Positions 9,855-16,876 of a stretch of 64,000 nt of DNA are shown here, piece by piece. Under the pieces are notes generated by a model. It did no database searches and was not told the origin of the DNA. It saw nothing but the letters and a program-made list of their open reading frames with translations. Made by a program: the position numbers and the translations under genes. Positions within the stretch are counted from its first letter, which is position 1, and every line of letters begins with the position of its first letter. The stretch comes from Cytophagales bacterium (GTDB lineage Bacteria > Bacteroidota > Bacteroidia > Cytophagales > Cyclobacteriaceae), in the NCBI GenBank assembly GCA_017303795.1, contig JAFLBR010000004.1:304584-368583 (forward strand), written 5' to 3'.

Positions 9855-9882
9855 AAGCGGCACATGTAATCAAGTGCCGCTT
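9855..9882. terminator. Hairpin terminator between convergent genes
   Basis: The arms AAGCGGCAC (9855-9863) and GTGCCGCTT (9874-9882) are perfectly complementary. On the minus strand the hairpin is followed by a run of T. It separates the S9 peptidase from the convergent thioredoxin-fold gene. Confidence 0.75.
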
Positions 9883-9905
9883 CAATTCAAACAACCTTAT
9901 TTTAA

Positions 9906-10502
9906 TTACGCACTCTTCCACTTAATACCACAACCAATGGCTTTGGTTTTAGATGTGGGTGCGGGCTTGCCTTGCAATAATGCATCGGCAGCATCTTCTA
10001 CATAACGTTTGGTTACAGCATCGGCTTTGCGCGAGTTGTCATCAATCGCACCGATATACGTTACCTTAAGATCTTTGGAAAGCACAAACACATGTGGCGT
10101 GTTGGTAGCTCCGTATGCTTTGGCAACGGCTTGAGTTTCGTCTACCAGATAGGGAAACTTATAATTTTTCTGTTTTGCTATGCGCACCATTTCTTCAAAC
10201 GAATCGCCTGATGAAGCCGCAGGGTCGTTGGCATTAATAGTCACCACCGGAATTCCTTTGGCTGCATACTTGGTGTTCAAATCTATAATGCGTTGGTTGT
10301 AGGCCTTTGAATACGGACAAGTATTACAATCGAAAATAACTATGTAACCTTTCGCATCTTTAAAATCGGCCAGCGAAACAGTTTTACCATCTACATTTTT
10401 CAATTTAAAATCGATGGCGGTATCACCTACTTCAAATCCTTGCTTTACCGGACTGGCGGCAATGGCAACAATTGCCAACAAAACAATAACTAACTTTTTC
10501 AT
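9906..10502 (-). CDS. Redoxin / AhpC-TSA family thioredoxin-like protein, exported
   Basis: A thioredoxin-fold protein of 198 residues with a signal peptide (MKKLVIVLLAIVAIAASPV), so it probably acts in the periplasm. GDTAIDFKLKNVDGKTVSLADF is the typical redoxin onset. The active site is DCNTCPYS, with Cys59 and Cys62 forming a CxxC pair, so a disulfide oxidoreductase or thiol peroxidase role is plausible. It ends in a CGIKWK motif common in this Bacteroidota subgroup. The upstream gene is a TlpA-like protein 13 bases away in the same direction, forming a redox pair. Confidence 0.88.
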   Translation of the reverse strand: MKKLVIVLLAIVAIAASPVKQGFEVGDTAIDFKLKNVDGKTVSLADFKDAKGYIVIFDCNTCPYSKAYNQRIIDLNTKYAAKGIPVVTINANDPAASSGDSFEEMVRIAKQKNYKFPYLVDETQAVAKAYGATNTPHVFVLSKDLKVTYIGAIDDNSRKADAVTKRYVEDAADALLQGKPAPTSKTKAIGCGIKWKSA

Positions 10503-10515
10503 GTATCAATTTGGT

Positions 10516-10998
10516 TTAATTACTCACTTCGGATATTAATTTTTCAAGGTCGCCCTCGTGTAATTCTTTTTGTACCAGTTTGCGTTTGCCCGTTTGAGTA
10601 TTGATAATTAAAGTGGCGGGCAATGCACCACTCCAGCTTTTATCAATCTTGTCAATCCAAGCGTTTGGATCGGTCTCGGCCAGAATCACCACTTTGTTCT
10701 GCAAATTTTTGCGCGTTACAAATCGTTCTACCTTGGCGGGATCGGGGTCCAGATCAAAATCCATACTCACCAATGTAATGTCGATGGTGGTGTTATCCGT
10801 TCTTAATTTTTCAAACAATGGAATTTCTTTTACGCAGGGCGCACACCAGGTAGCCCAGAAGTTAATTACCTGAATGCGGTCGGTCTTGGTGGTTAACACC
10901 CGCTGCAAATCTTTTAGCTTAATCTGGCTGATGTTCTGTGCCATAGCAGCACTTGAAAGTACAAGCGCGAAAAGGATTAACCAGACTAACTTTTTCAT
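10516..10998 (-). CDS. TlpA-like thioredoxin family protein, exported
   Basis: A 160-residue periplasmic thiol-disulfide oxidoreductase. The start at 10998 (MKKLVWLILFALVLSSAAMAQ) is chosen because it gives a clean signal peptide; a longer frame to 11046 adds 16 unlikely residues. The active site WCAPC (Cys52, Cys55) and the context NFWATWCAPCVKEIP are classic for TlpA/ResA proteins, which keep cysteines reduced in exported proteins. The adjacent redoxin probably belongs to the same operon. The 5' flank is the long divergent gap up to 11349. Confidence 0.92.
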   Translation of the reverse strand: MKKLVWLILFALVLSSAAMAQNISQIKLKDLQRVLTTKTDRIQVINFWATWCAPCVKEIPLFEKLRTDNTTIDITLVSMDFDLDPDPAKVERFVTRKNLQNKVVILAETDPNAWIDKIDKSWSGALPATLIINTQTGKRKLVQKELHEGDLEKLISEVSN

Positions 10999-11348
10999 GT
11001 TGCAAAAACGCAAATTTCGGGGATTCTGTTTGTTAACGATTTCCAAAATTTAAAGATGTAAGATTGGGAAAAATTAGCGAAGTAATAGGGTAGAATTCAA
11101 GCACTTAGAAATGACCAAAAAAGAGGCAAAATAGTATTCCACAAAATTGCACACTTATCCACATTACAGGATTGTTAACACTTAAGCCGCTGAAAATCAT
11201 AACGTTAAACCGTTTCTCGTTAATCAGTTCTTTGTGGACAACTATTAAGGCCTTGCCTCGGGCTAACTTTTCGGGCCTCATTTCTAATAACCAGATTTTC
11301 AACCCAATAGGCGCAAAACCTACGTTACTTTAAACAAAAATTAAGAGT
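10999..11348. other. 350-bp intergenic region with DnaA-box-like motifs
   Basis: No convincing gene lies between the divergent TlpA and VOC genes. The region is AT-rich and contains TTATCCACA at 11155-11163, a perfect match to the classical DnaA box, and TGTGGACAA at 11233-11241, whose complement TTGTCCACA differs by one base. A looser TATTCCACA lies at 11135-11143. These may be DnaA-binding sites or chance matches; the region also has to carry the promoters of both flanking genes. Confidence 0.3.
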
Positions 11349-11738
11349 ATGAATCTCACTCAGATTAAAGAAACCTGCCTCTACTTTACTAACCTTAAGG
11401 AGGCTCGGAGTTTTTACCATCACTTGCTCGGGTTGCCTGTGATTGGCGAAGTTGCCAATCAGCACATTTTCTTCCGGGCCGGAAGCAGTGTGCTGCTATG
11501 CTTTAACCCCGAAGTGTCAAAATCAAAAACCAGTCCGCCAGCACATTACGGAGCGGGCAAGTATCATTTTGCGTTTGAAGTTCCGACTGCTGAATACGAA
11601 GCACATAAAACCGAGCTACAACAAAAGGGTGTTGTTATAACAGATTATGTTACGTGGCCCAACGGACTTGAGTCATTTTACTTTAACGATCCGGCAGGAC
11701 ATGTAGTAGAAATTGTGCCGGCAGGTTTGTGGGATTAA
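11349..11738 (+). CDS. VOC / glyoxalase family protein
   Basis: A cytosolic protein of 129 residues with the vicinal-oxygen-chelate fold (betaalphabetabetabeta repeats). The N-terminus TCLYFTNLKEARSFYHHLLG is the standard VOC onset, and the C-terminal half has KYHFAFEV (metal His) and FYFNDPAGHVVEIVP (metal Glu). Members include glyoxalases, ring-cleaving dioxygenases and antibiotic-binding proteins, and the substrate cannot be told from sequence. It overlaps the 3' end of the convergent small gene by 4 bases. Confidence 0.88.
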   Translation: MNLTQIKETCLYFTNLKEARSFYHHLLGLPVIGEVANQHIFFRAGSSVLLCFNPEVSKSKTSPPAHYGAGKYHFAFEVPTAEYEAHKTELQQKGVVITDYVTWPNGLESFYFNDPAGHVVEIVPAGLWD

Positions 11739-11998
11739 TTCAACTTACTGGTAAGCGCAAGCGAAGGTTGTGTGGGAGCTGAAGCCTGAGCGGTAATAAC
11801 CTTTGCGGGATACGTTTGGATAAACCAGGCTTTGTAATCGTGATATTGTATACAATCATCGGCCAACGTATTGCCAATCAGAATCTTGATGATTTTATCG
11901 CGCTTGATTGATGCTTTTATTTTCTCTTGCTGTTCAGCATTTAATTGACTGATGCGAACAAACTCTATCCCCTTATAAATCTCCGCTGGCTTCAACAT
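11735..11998 (-). CDS. Hypothetical protein, 87 aa
   Basis: A small protein with no signal peptide that I cannot place in a family. Residues 1-60 (YKGIEFVRISQLNAEQQEKI, DYKAWFIQTYP) look like a compact folded domain; the last 20 residues are low-complexity (ASAPTQPSLALTSKLN). The ATG at 11998 and the conserved-looking codon pattern favour a real gene. It is divergent from the aminotransferase gene and converges with the VOC gene. Confidence 0.6.
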   Translation of the reverse strand: MLKPAEIYKGIEFVRISQLNAEQQEKIKASIKRDKIIKILIGNTLADDCIQYHDYKAWFIQTYPAKVITAQASAPTQPSLALTSKLN

Positions 11999-12103
11999 AG
12001 GTCAGGTTGTATCGCACTTCGACACGAATTGTAACCGCAAGTTTAATGCGTCTTATACGAATTGTGAAAAAAATTCCATCTTTCCATTCACATCACAATA
12101 ATC

Positions 12104-13258
12104 ATGATCAAACTAAAACAACAACGGGCGCGCTTCACCTTGTCAACGCAAGTAACCTATCTTAACTGTGCTTACATGTCGCCTTTGCTTAAGGCTGTGG
12201 AGAAGCAAGGCGTTGCCGGGATTCTTAAAAAAAGAAATCCAACAAGCGTATCGCCTAAAGATTTTTTTACCGATACAGAAAAGCTACGTAAGGAATTTGC
12301 AAAACTTATTCAGGCAGAAGCCTCGCGCATTGTCATCATTCCTTCGGTGTCGTATGGTATGGCAAATGTAATGAACAATATAAAAGTCTCGGCAAGCGAT
12401 AACATTGTAGTAGCAGCCGAGCAGTTTCCAAGTAATTATTATCCGTGGCAACGGCTGCAGGCCGATACGGGAGTTCAGATAAAAATAATTTCTGCGCCTG
12501 AAACCAAAACCAATCGCGGTAAGCAATGGAACGAACGCTTGCTCGAAGCGATTGACACCAACACAAAATTAGTAGCGCTTGGCCATGTACATTGGGCCGA
12601 TGGCACCAAGTTTAATCTGAAAGCCATACGTGTGCGCACGCGCGAAGTAGGTGCACGATTGGTGATTGATGGTACGCAATCAATAGGCGCGTTGCCATTC
12701 AGTGTAAAAGAAATTCAACCCGATGCATTGATCTGTGCGGGTTACAAATGGTTGATGGGGCCGTACTCTATTGGGCTTGCTTATTATGGTGAAAGCTTTG
12801 ATAACGGAAAACCGGTGGAGGAGAACTGGATAAACCGATTGAACAGCGAGAACTTTGCGGCTTTGGTAAATTATCAACCCGAATATCAGCCCGGTGCGCT
12901 GCGCTATGAAGTGGGCGAGCACAGTAATTTTATTCTGGTGCCCATGATGCTGGAAGCGTTAAAACAAATTAACCAGTGGAAACCAAAAGCTATTCAGGAG
13001 TATTGCAAATCAATAACACAAAAACCCATTGCGCTTTTGCGCGATGCCGGTTTCTGGATTGAAGAGGAGAACGCGCGCGGTTATCATTTGTTTGGCATTC
13101 GTTTGCCGGAAGGCGCAGATCTGGAAGCTGTGAAGAAACGAATTGTAAAAAATAAAATTTCGGTTTCGTTTAGGGGTAATGCTATTCGGGTTTCGCCACA
13201 TTTATATAACACCGAAAGTGATATAATGAAGTTGGTGCGGGCGTTGATTGGGAAGTAA
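12104..13258 (+). CDS. Aminotransferase class V-fold PLP enzyme
   Basis: A PLP enzyme of 384 residues in the class V (cysteine desulfurase-like) group, cytosolic. The N-terminus FTLSTQVTYLNCAYMSPL is the usual substrate-site onset, VIDGTQS holds the Asp that contacts the pyridine nitrogen (D189), and ICAGYKWLMGP carries the Schiff-base lysine (K215). Relatives include kynureninase-like and cysteine desulfurase-like enzymes. There is no late loop with a catalytic Cys in the usual desulfurase position, so a lyase or aminotransferase role is more likely than sulfur transfer. It appears monocistronic. Confidence 0.9.
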   Translation: MIKLKQQRARFTLSTQVTYLNCAYMSPLLKAVEKQGVAGILKKRNPTSVSPKDFFTDTEKLRKEFAKLIQAEASRIVIIPSVSYGMANVMNNIKVSASDNIVVAAEQFPSNYYPWQRLQADTGVQIKIISAPETKTNRGKQWNERLLEAIDTNTKLVALGHVHWADGTKFNLKAIRVRTREVGARLVIDGTQSIGALPFSVKEIQPDALICAGYKWLMGPYSIGLAYYGESFDNGKPVEENWINRLNSENFAALVNYQPEYQPGALRYEVGEHSNFILVPMMLEALKQINQWKPKAIQEYCKSITQKPIALLRDAGFWIEEENARGYHLFGIRLPEGADLEAVKKRIVKNKISVSFRGNAIRVSPHLYNTESDIMKLVRALIGK

Positions 13259-13265
13259 AAGATGT

Positions 13266-13298
13266 AGGCGCTTGACCCTCAAAGGTGTCTTGACGCCT
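13266..13298. repeat. Short imperfect palindrome, GGCGTCAAGAC family
   Basis: Located 8 bases after the aminotransferase stop. The ends AGGCG and CGCCT are complementary, and the right part GTCTTGACGCC (13287-13297) is the exact complement of GGCGTCAAGAC at 53484-53494 in another intergenic hairpin. It may serve as a terminator here; a REP-like dispersed palindrome is the alternative. Confidence 0.45.
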
Positions 13299-13381
13299 GA
13301 ACAAAAAATTTAAGTCGCTACCTAACGACTGATATATTTTTTCCACATGATATATTTACTTCCAGCAAAACAACTTCACAC

Positions 13382-13948
13382 ATGCAAAGACGAGAAGCGC
13401 TTAAAAGCCTGGCTATCTTAACAGGCGGAGCCGTACTGATTCCTTCCTGTAATTTTGAAAAGGAAGATATTCTGGCGGCTTATTCCAATCTGCAGATTAC
13501 ACCTACACTGCAAACTTTATTAGGGCAAATAGCCGATACCATCATTCCGCCCGGGCAATTAAAGGGCGCAATCGATCTGGCCGTGCAGGATTTTATTTTA
13601 GTAATGGTGAACGATTGCATTGACAAAGATCAGCAAACACAATTTTCCAAAGGGTTACAGGAGTTTAATGCGTTCACTAAAAAAACAGGCAGCTCCAACT
13701 TTTCAAAACTTGAGCCCACGGCAAAAGAAAAAGTAATTACGGAAGGGTTAGCAATAGCCGCTGATACAACAGATGAAAATCTAAAAAGTATTCGCGAGTT
13801 TTTATCAATAACTAAACGGTTCACCATTCAGGGATTTATGATGAGTGAGTATATGATGACAGAAGTAAAACCTTACAGTTTAATTCCGGGCAGCTACAAT
13901 GGCGAAGTTTTAATCAGCAGTATCTCAAACACGAAAATAAATGGCTAA
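13382..13948 (+). CDS. Gluconate 2-dehydrogenase subunit 3 family protein (Tat substrate)
   Basis: The small subunit of a membrane- or periplasm-associated GMC dehydrogenase, 188 residues. The N-terminus MQRREALKSLAILTGGAVLIPSC has a twin arginine followed by a hydrophobic stretch and a lipobox-like Cys, so it is probably exported by Tat and lipidated. The body (LLGQIADTIIPPGQLKGA, VQDFILVMVNDCIDKDQQ) matches the subunit 3 family. Its last 8 bases overlap the GMC gene, which has no signal of its own, so the small subunit probably carries the large one across the membrane. Confidence 0.9.
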   Translation: MQRREALKSLAILTGGAVLIPSCNFEKEDILAAYSNLQITPTLQTLLGQIADTIIPPGQLKGAIDLAVQDFILVMVNDCIDKDQQTQFSKGLQEFNAFTKKTGSSNFSKLEPTAKEKVITEGLAIAADTTDENLKSIREFLSITKRFTIQGFMMSEYMMTEVKPYSLIPGSYNGEVLISSISNTKING

Positions 13949-15659
13949 CTTTAATATAGACGCAAAAAGCGAACGCACTTATCAGGCAATTGTAATTGGC
14001 TCGGGCATGAGTGGCAGTTGGGCTGCGAAAGAATTATGCGAGCATGGTGTAAAAACGTTGGTGATTGAACGTGGTCGCAATGTAAAACACCTGCGCGATT
14101 ACCCTACTACTAACATGTTGCCTCATGAGTTTGAACATCGTGGCCAACTCACCAAACAAATTGAAGAAGACAATCCTGTAGTAAGTAAGTGTTACGCTTT
14201 CCGCGAAGATGCCATGCACTTTTTTGTGAAAGACAAAGAGCATCCTTACGTGCAGGAAAAACCGTTCGATTGGATTCGTGGCTATCAGGTAGGTGGTAAA
14301 TCTTTGTTGTGGGCGCGACAAGTACAACGCTGGTCCGATTTTGATTTTGATGGTCCGGCCCGTGATGGCTTTGCAGTAGATTGGCCGATACGTTACAAAG
14401 ACATTGCCCCGTGGTATAGTCATGTAGAAAAATTTGCTGGAGTATCAGGCAACAAAGATGGTCTTGCCAACTTGCCCGATGGTGAATTTTTACCGGGCTT
14501 TGAACTGAACATCGTAGAAAAATATTTTCAGGAGCAACTAAAGAAACATTATGGCGATTCGCGCCACATGATTTTGGCACGGTGTGCACACATTACCGGC
14601 AATCTGGAATACTACAAACAACAAGGTCGTGTGCAATGCCAGAGTCGTAATCTTTGCCAGCGTGGTTGTCCGTTTGGCGGTTACTTTAGTGCTAACGCAT
14701 CTACACTACCGTGGGCTGAAAAAACCGGCAACATGACAATGCGTACCGATGCCGTTGTGCATTCAATTATTTATGATGAAGCAAAAGGCAAAGCTACCGG
14801 TGTGCGTATTGTAGATGTAAACACCAAACAAACCGAAGAGTATTTTGCGGATGTGATCTTTGTGAATGCCGCAGCACTTAATACCAATCTTATTCTGCTT
14901 AACTCAACTTCAAACCGTTTCCCTAATGGGCTGGGTAACGATAGCGAGTTGTTGGGTAAGTATGTAGCCTTCCATAATTATCGTGCGGGCATCTCTGCCG
15001 AGTACGAAGGTTATTCGGAATACACCACAACAGGTGGAAGACCAACCAGTGGTTACTTTCCGCGCTTCCGCAACCTGCATAAACAAGAAACAGATTTTCT
15101 GCGCGGCTATGCAGCAGGCTTTAGTGCTGGCCGGTATAACTATGCCGATCAAAGTGGTGTTGGGCTTTCGCTGAAAGAAGAGTTATTAAATCCATCCAAG
15201 TGTAGCAACTGGAGTGTAGGCTCACACATGATGGGCGAAACTATTCCCAAAGCAACCAACTACGTAACATTAAGTAAAACCGAAAAAGATGCATGGGGCA
15301 TTCCGTTGCTTAGCGTAAATGTAGATTACGATGACAACGATGAGAAGATGGTGAAAGACTATCAGGAGCAAATGACGGAGATGTTTGACAAAGCGGGTTT
15401 TACCAACATTCGCGTGCGCGATGATCATCGTGCGCCCGGATTGGATATTCACGAAATGGGTGGTGTGCGTATGGGTAAAGATCCTAAAACCTCGTTGTTG
15501 AATAAAGATCATCAACTGCATGCGTGCGCGAATGTGTATGTAACAGATGGTGCGTGTATGACCTCCACATCAACACAAAATCCTTCACTTAGCTACATGG
15601 CATTTGCTGCGCGGGCCGCACATCATGCTATGAAGAATCAGAAGTGGGGTAACGTGTAA
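13941..15659 (+). CDS. GMC family oxidoreductase, FAD-dependent large subunit
   Basis: The 572-residue catalytic subunit of a sugar or polyol dehydrogenase. The FAD-binding motif VIGSGMSGSWAAKEL lies at residues 18-32, with VIERG at the end of the second strand. The C-terminal GMC region has DIHEMGGVRMGKDP and the FAD-closing VYVTDGACM followed by STQNPSLSYMAFAARAA. Four cysteines in CQSRNLCQRGCPFGG resemble a metal or disulfide site seen in the gluconate-dehydrogenase-type subgroup. It is translated coupled to the Tat-signal subunit upstream. No cytochrome c subunit lies nearby, so the electron acceptor is unknown. Confidence 0.92.
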   Translation: MANFNIDAKSERTYQAIVIGSGMSGSWAAKELCEHGVKTLVIERGRNVKHLRDYPTTNMLPHEFEHRGQLTKQIEEDNPVVSKCYAFREDAMHFFVKDKEHPYVQEKPFDWIRGYQVGGKSLLWARQVQRWSDFDFDGPARDGFAVDWPIRYKDIAPWYSHVEKFAGVSGNKDGLANLPDGEFLPGFELNIVEKYFQEQLKKHYGDSRHMILARCAHITGNLEYYKQQGRVQCQSRNLCQRGCPFGGYFSANASTLPWAEKTGNMTMRTDAVVHSIIYDEAKGKATGVRIVDVNTKQTEEYFADVIFVNAAALNTNLILLNSTSNRFPNGLGNDSELLGKYVAFHNYRAGISAEYEGYSEYTTTGGRPTSGYFPRFRNLHKQETDFLRGYAAGFSAGRYNYADQSGVGLSLKEELLNPSKCSNWSVGSHMMGETIPKATNYVTLSKTEKDAWGIPLLSVNVDYDDNDEKMVKDYQEQMTEMFDKAGFTNIRVRDDHRAPGLDIHEMGGVRMGKDPKTSLLNKDHQLHACANVYVTDGACMTSTSTQNPSLSYMAFAARAAHHAMKNQKWGNV

Positions 15660-16574
15660 ATGACGAAGCAACCGCAGTCGGTATTTGTAAGCGGGGTATT
15701 GCTTGCCCTTCTTGGCGCTGTGCTTTTCTCTACCAAAGCAGTTTTTGTAAAACTTGCCTATCGCGATACCGAGGTAGACGCTATTTCATTGCTGGCTCTA
15801 CGAATGATTTTCTCTCTTCCCTTTTTTGTGATTTCGGCAGCGGTTTCCTCTTCCAAACAAAACAATGTACGCTTCACCAACAAACAATGGTTGCAGGTTG
15901 CGCTCGTAGGTTGCCTTGGTTATTACATCAGCAGCTTGTTAGATTTTTTAGGACTGCAATATGTAACGGCAGGTATAGAACGCCTGATACTCTTCATCTA
16001 TCCCACCTTAGTATTGTTAATGTCGGCCATCATTTTCAAAGTTAAAATCAAACCCATACAATGGATCGCTTTGTTGATTACCTATGGAGGGTTGCTGGCT
16101 GCTTTTATAAGCGAGGTTGATGTTCAATCGGCACAGAACAAAAATTTTTTATTGGGTTCGCTCTTCATTTTTGTTTGTGCGTTTACGTATGCGGCCTACA
16201 TTGTAGGTAGCGGGCGATTAATTCCCATAGTAGGCGCAACCAAGTTTAACAGTTATGCCATGAGCTTTGCTTCGGTGGGTGTGTTGCTGCACTTCTTTAT
16301 TACCAGCGAGGTTTCGTTATGGCATTTTTCTTTACCGGTTTACGGTTATGGATTTTTAATGGCCGTGCTTTCAACTGTTATTCCATCGTACTTAGTGGTG
16401 GCCGGAATAAAACGAATTGGTTCCGATAATGCAGCCATTGTAGGCAGCATTGGTCCTGTGAGTACCATCGTAATGGCTTATTTCTTTTTATACGAATCCG
16501 TTTCGGGATTGCAGTTGCTCGGCACGGTTCTGATTTTAGCCGGAGTGTTAATGGTGGGCAAGCAGAAGGCTTAA
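15660..16574 (+). CDS. DMT superfamily transporter (EamA)
   Basis: An inner-membrane transporter of 304 residues with about ten hydrophobic helices arranged as two EamA repeats; the second begins near NFLLGSLFIFVCAFTYAAYI. LGAVLFSTKAVFVKLAY is the usual first helix. The ATG directly follows the TAA of the GMC gene, so it is very likely the third gene of that operon. Members export or import metabolites and amino acids; substrate not predictable. By context it could move the oxidised or reduced sugar. Confidence 0.88.
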   Translation: MTKQPQSVFVSGVLLALLGAVLFSTKAVFVKLAYRDTEVDAISLLALRMIFSLPFFVISAAVSSSKQNNVRFTNKQWLQVALVGCLGYYISSLLDFLGLQYVTAGIERLILFIYPTLVLLMSAIIFKVKIKPIQWIALLITYGGLLAAFISEVDVQSAQNKNFLLGSLFIFVCAFTYAAYIVGSGRLIPIVGATKFNSYAMSFASVGVLLHFFITSEVSLWHFSLPVYGYGFLMAVLSTVIPSYLVVAGIKRIGSDNAAIVGSIGPVSTIVMAYFFLYESVSGLQLLGTVLILAGVLMVGKQKA

Positions 16575-16739
16575 TCTTTTTCAGTTCTTGAAGAAAGCCC
16601 TTTTTCAGCGCAACAGATTGAATTTTATTTTCTCCGAAAACGTTTGCCCTCCGTTTTTGAGCGATTTACCCACCCCTTTTTCTTGTTTGCAGCCTCACCT
16701 TTAGCTGTTCAAAAACCAGAAGTAGACCGGGTATTCAAC

Positions 16740-16859
16740 ATGCGCAAAAAAATTCAAGCACTCTTTCGCAACGAACGCTTCCTGATAGGAATGGAAATAA
16801 GTGTTGCGATCTGTGCCCTGCTGATTATCCTTATCCTGCTTCGGGTTTTACTCTATTAA
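16740..16859 (+). CDS. Possible small membrane protein, 39 aa
   Basis: An ATG-started reading frame of 39 codons in the 302-bp gap before SusC. It has a basic N-terminus (MRKKIQALFRNERF) and a single strongly hydrophobic segment (ISVAICALLIILILLRVLLY), a plausible single-pass peptide. It ends 17 bases before the SusC start. The frame could be extended upstream only through a TTG start. No homologue is recognised and it may be a chance frame in the SusC leader. Confidence 0.3.
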   Translation: MRKKIQALFRNERFLIGMEISVAICALLIILILLRVLLY

Positions 16860-16876
16860 CTCCTAAACAAAACAAT

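Noticed and set aside
11105-11302. 65-codon minus-strand frame in the gap before the VOC gene
   Set aside because: No signal, domain or family pattern, and it overlaps the probable promoters of the two flanking genes and the DnaA-box-like motifs.
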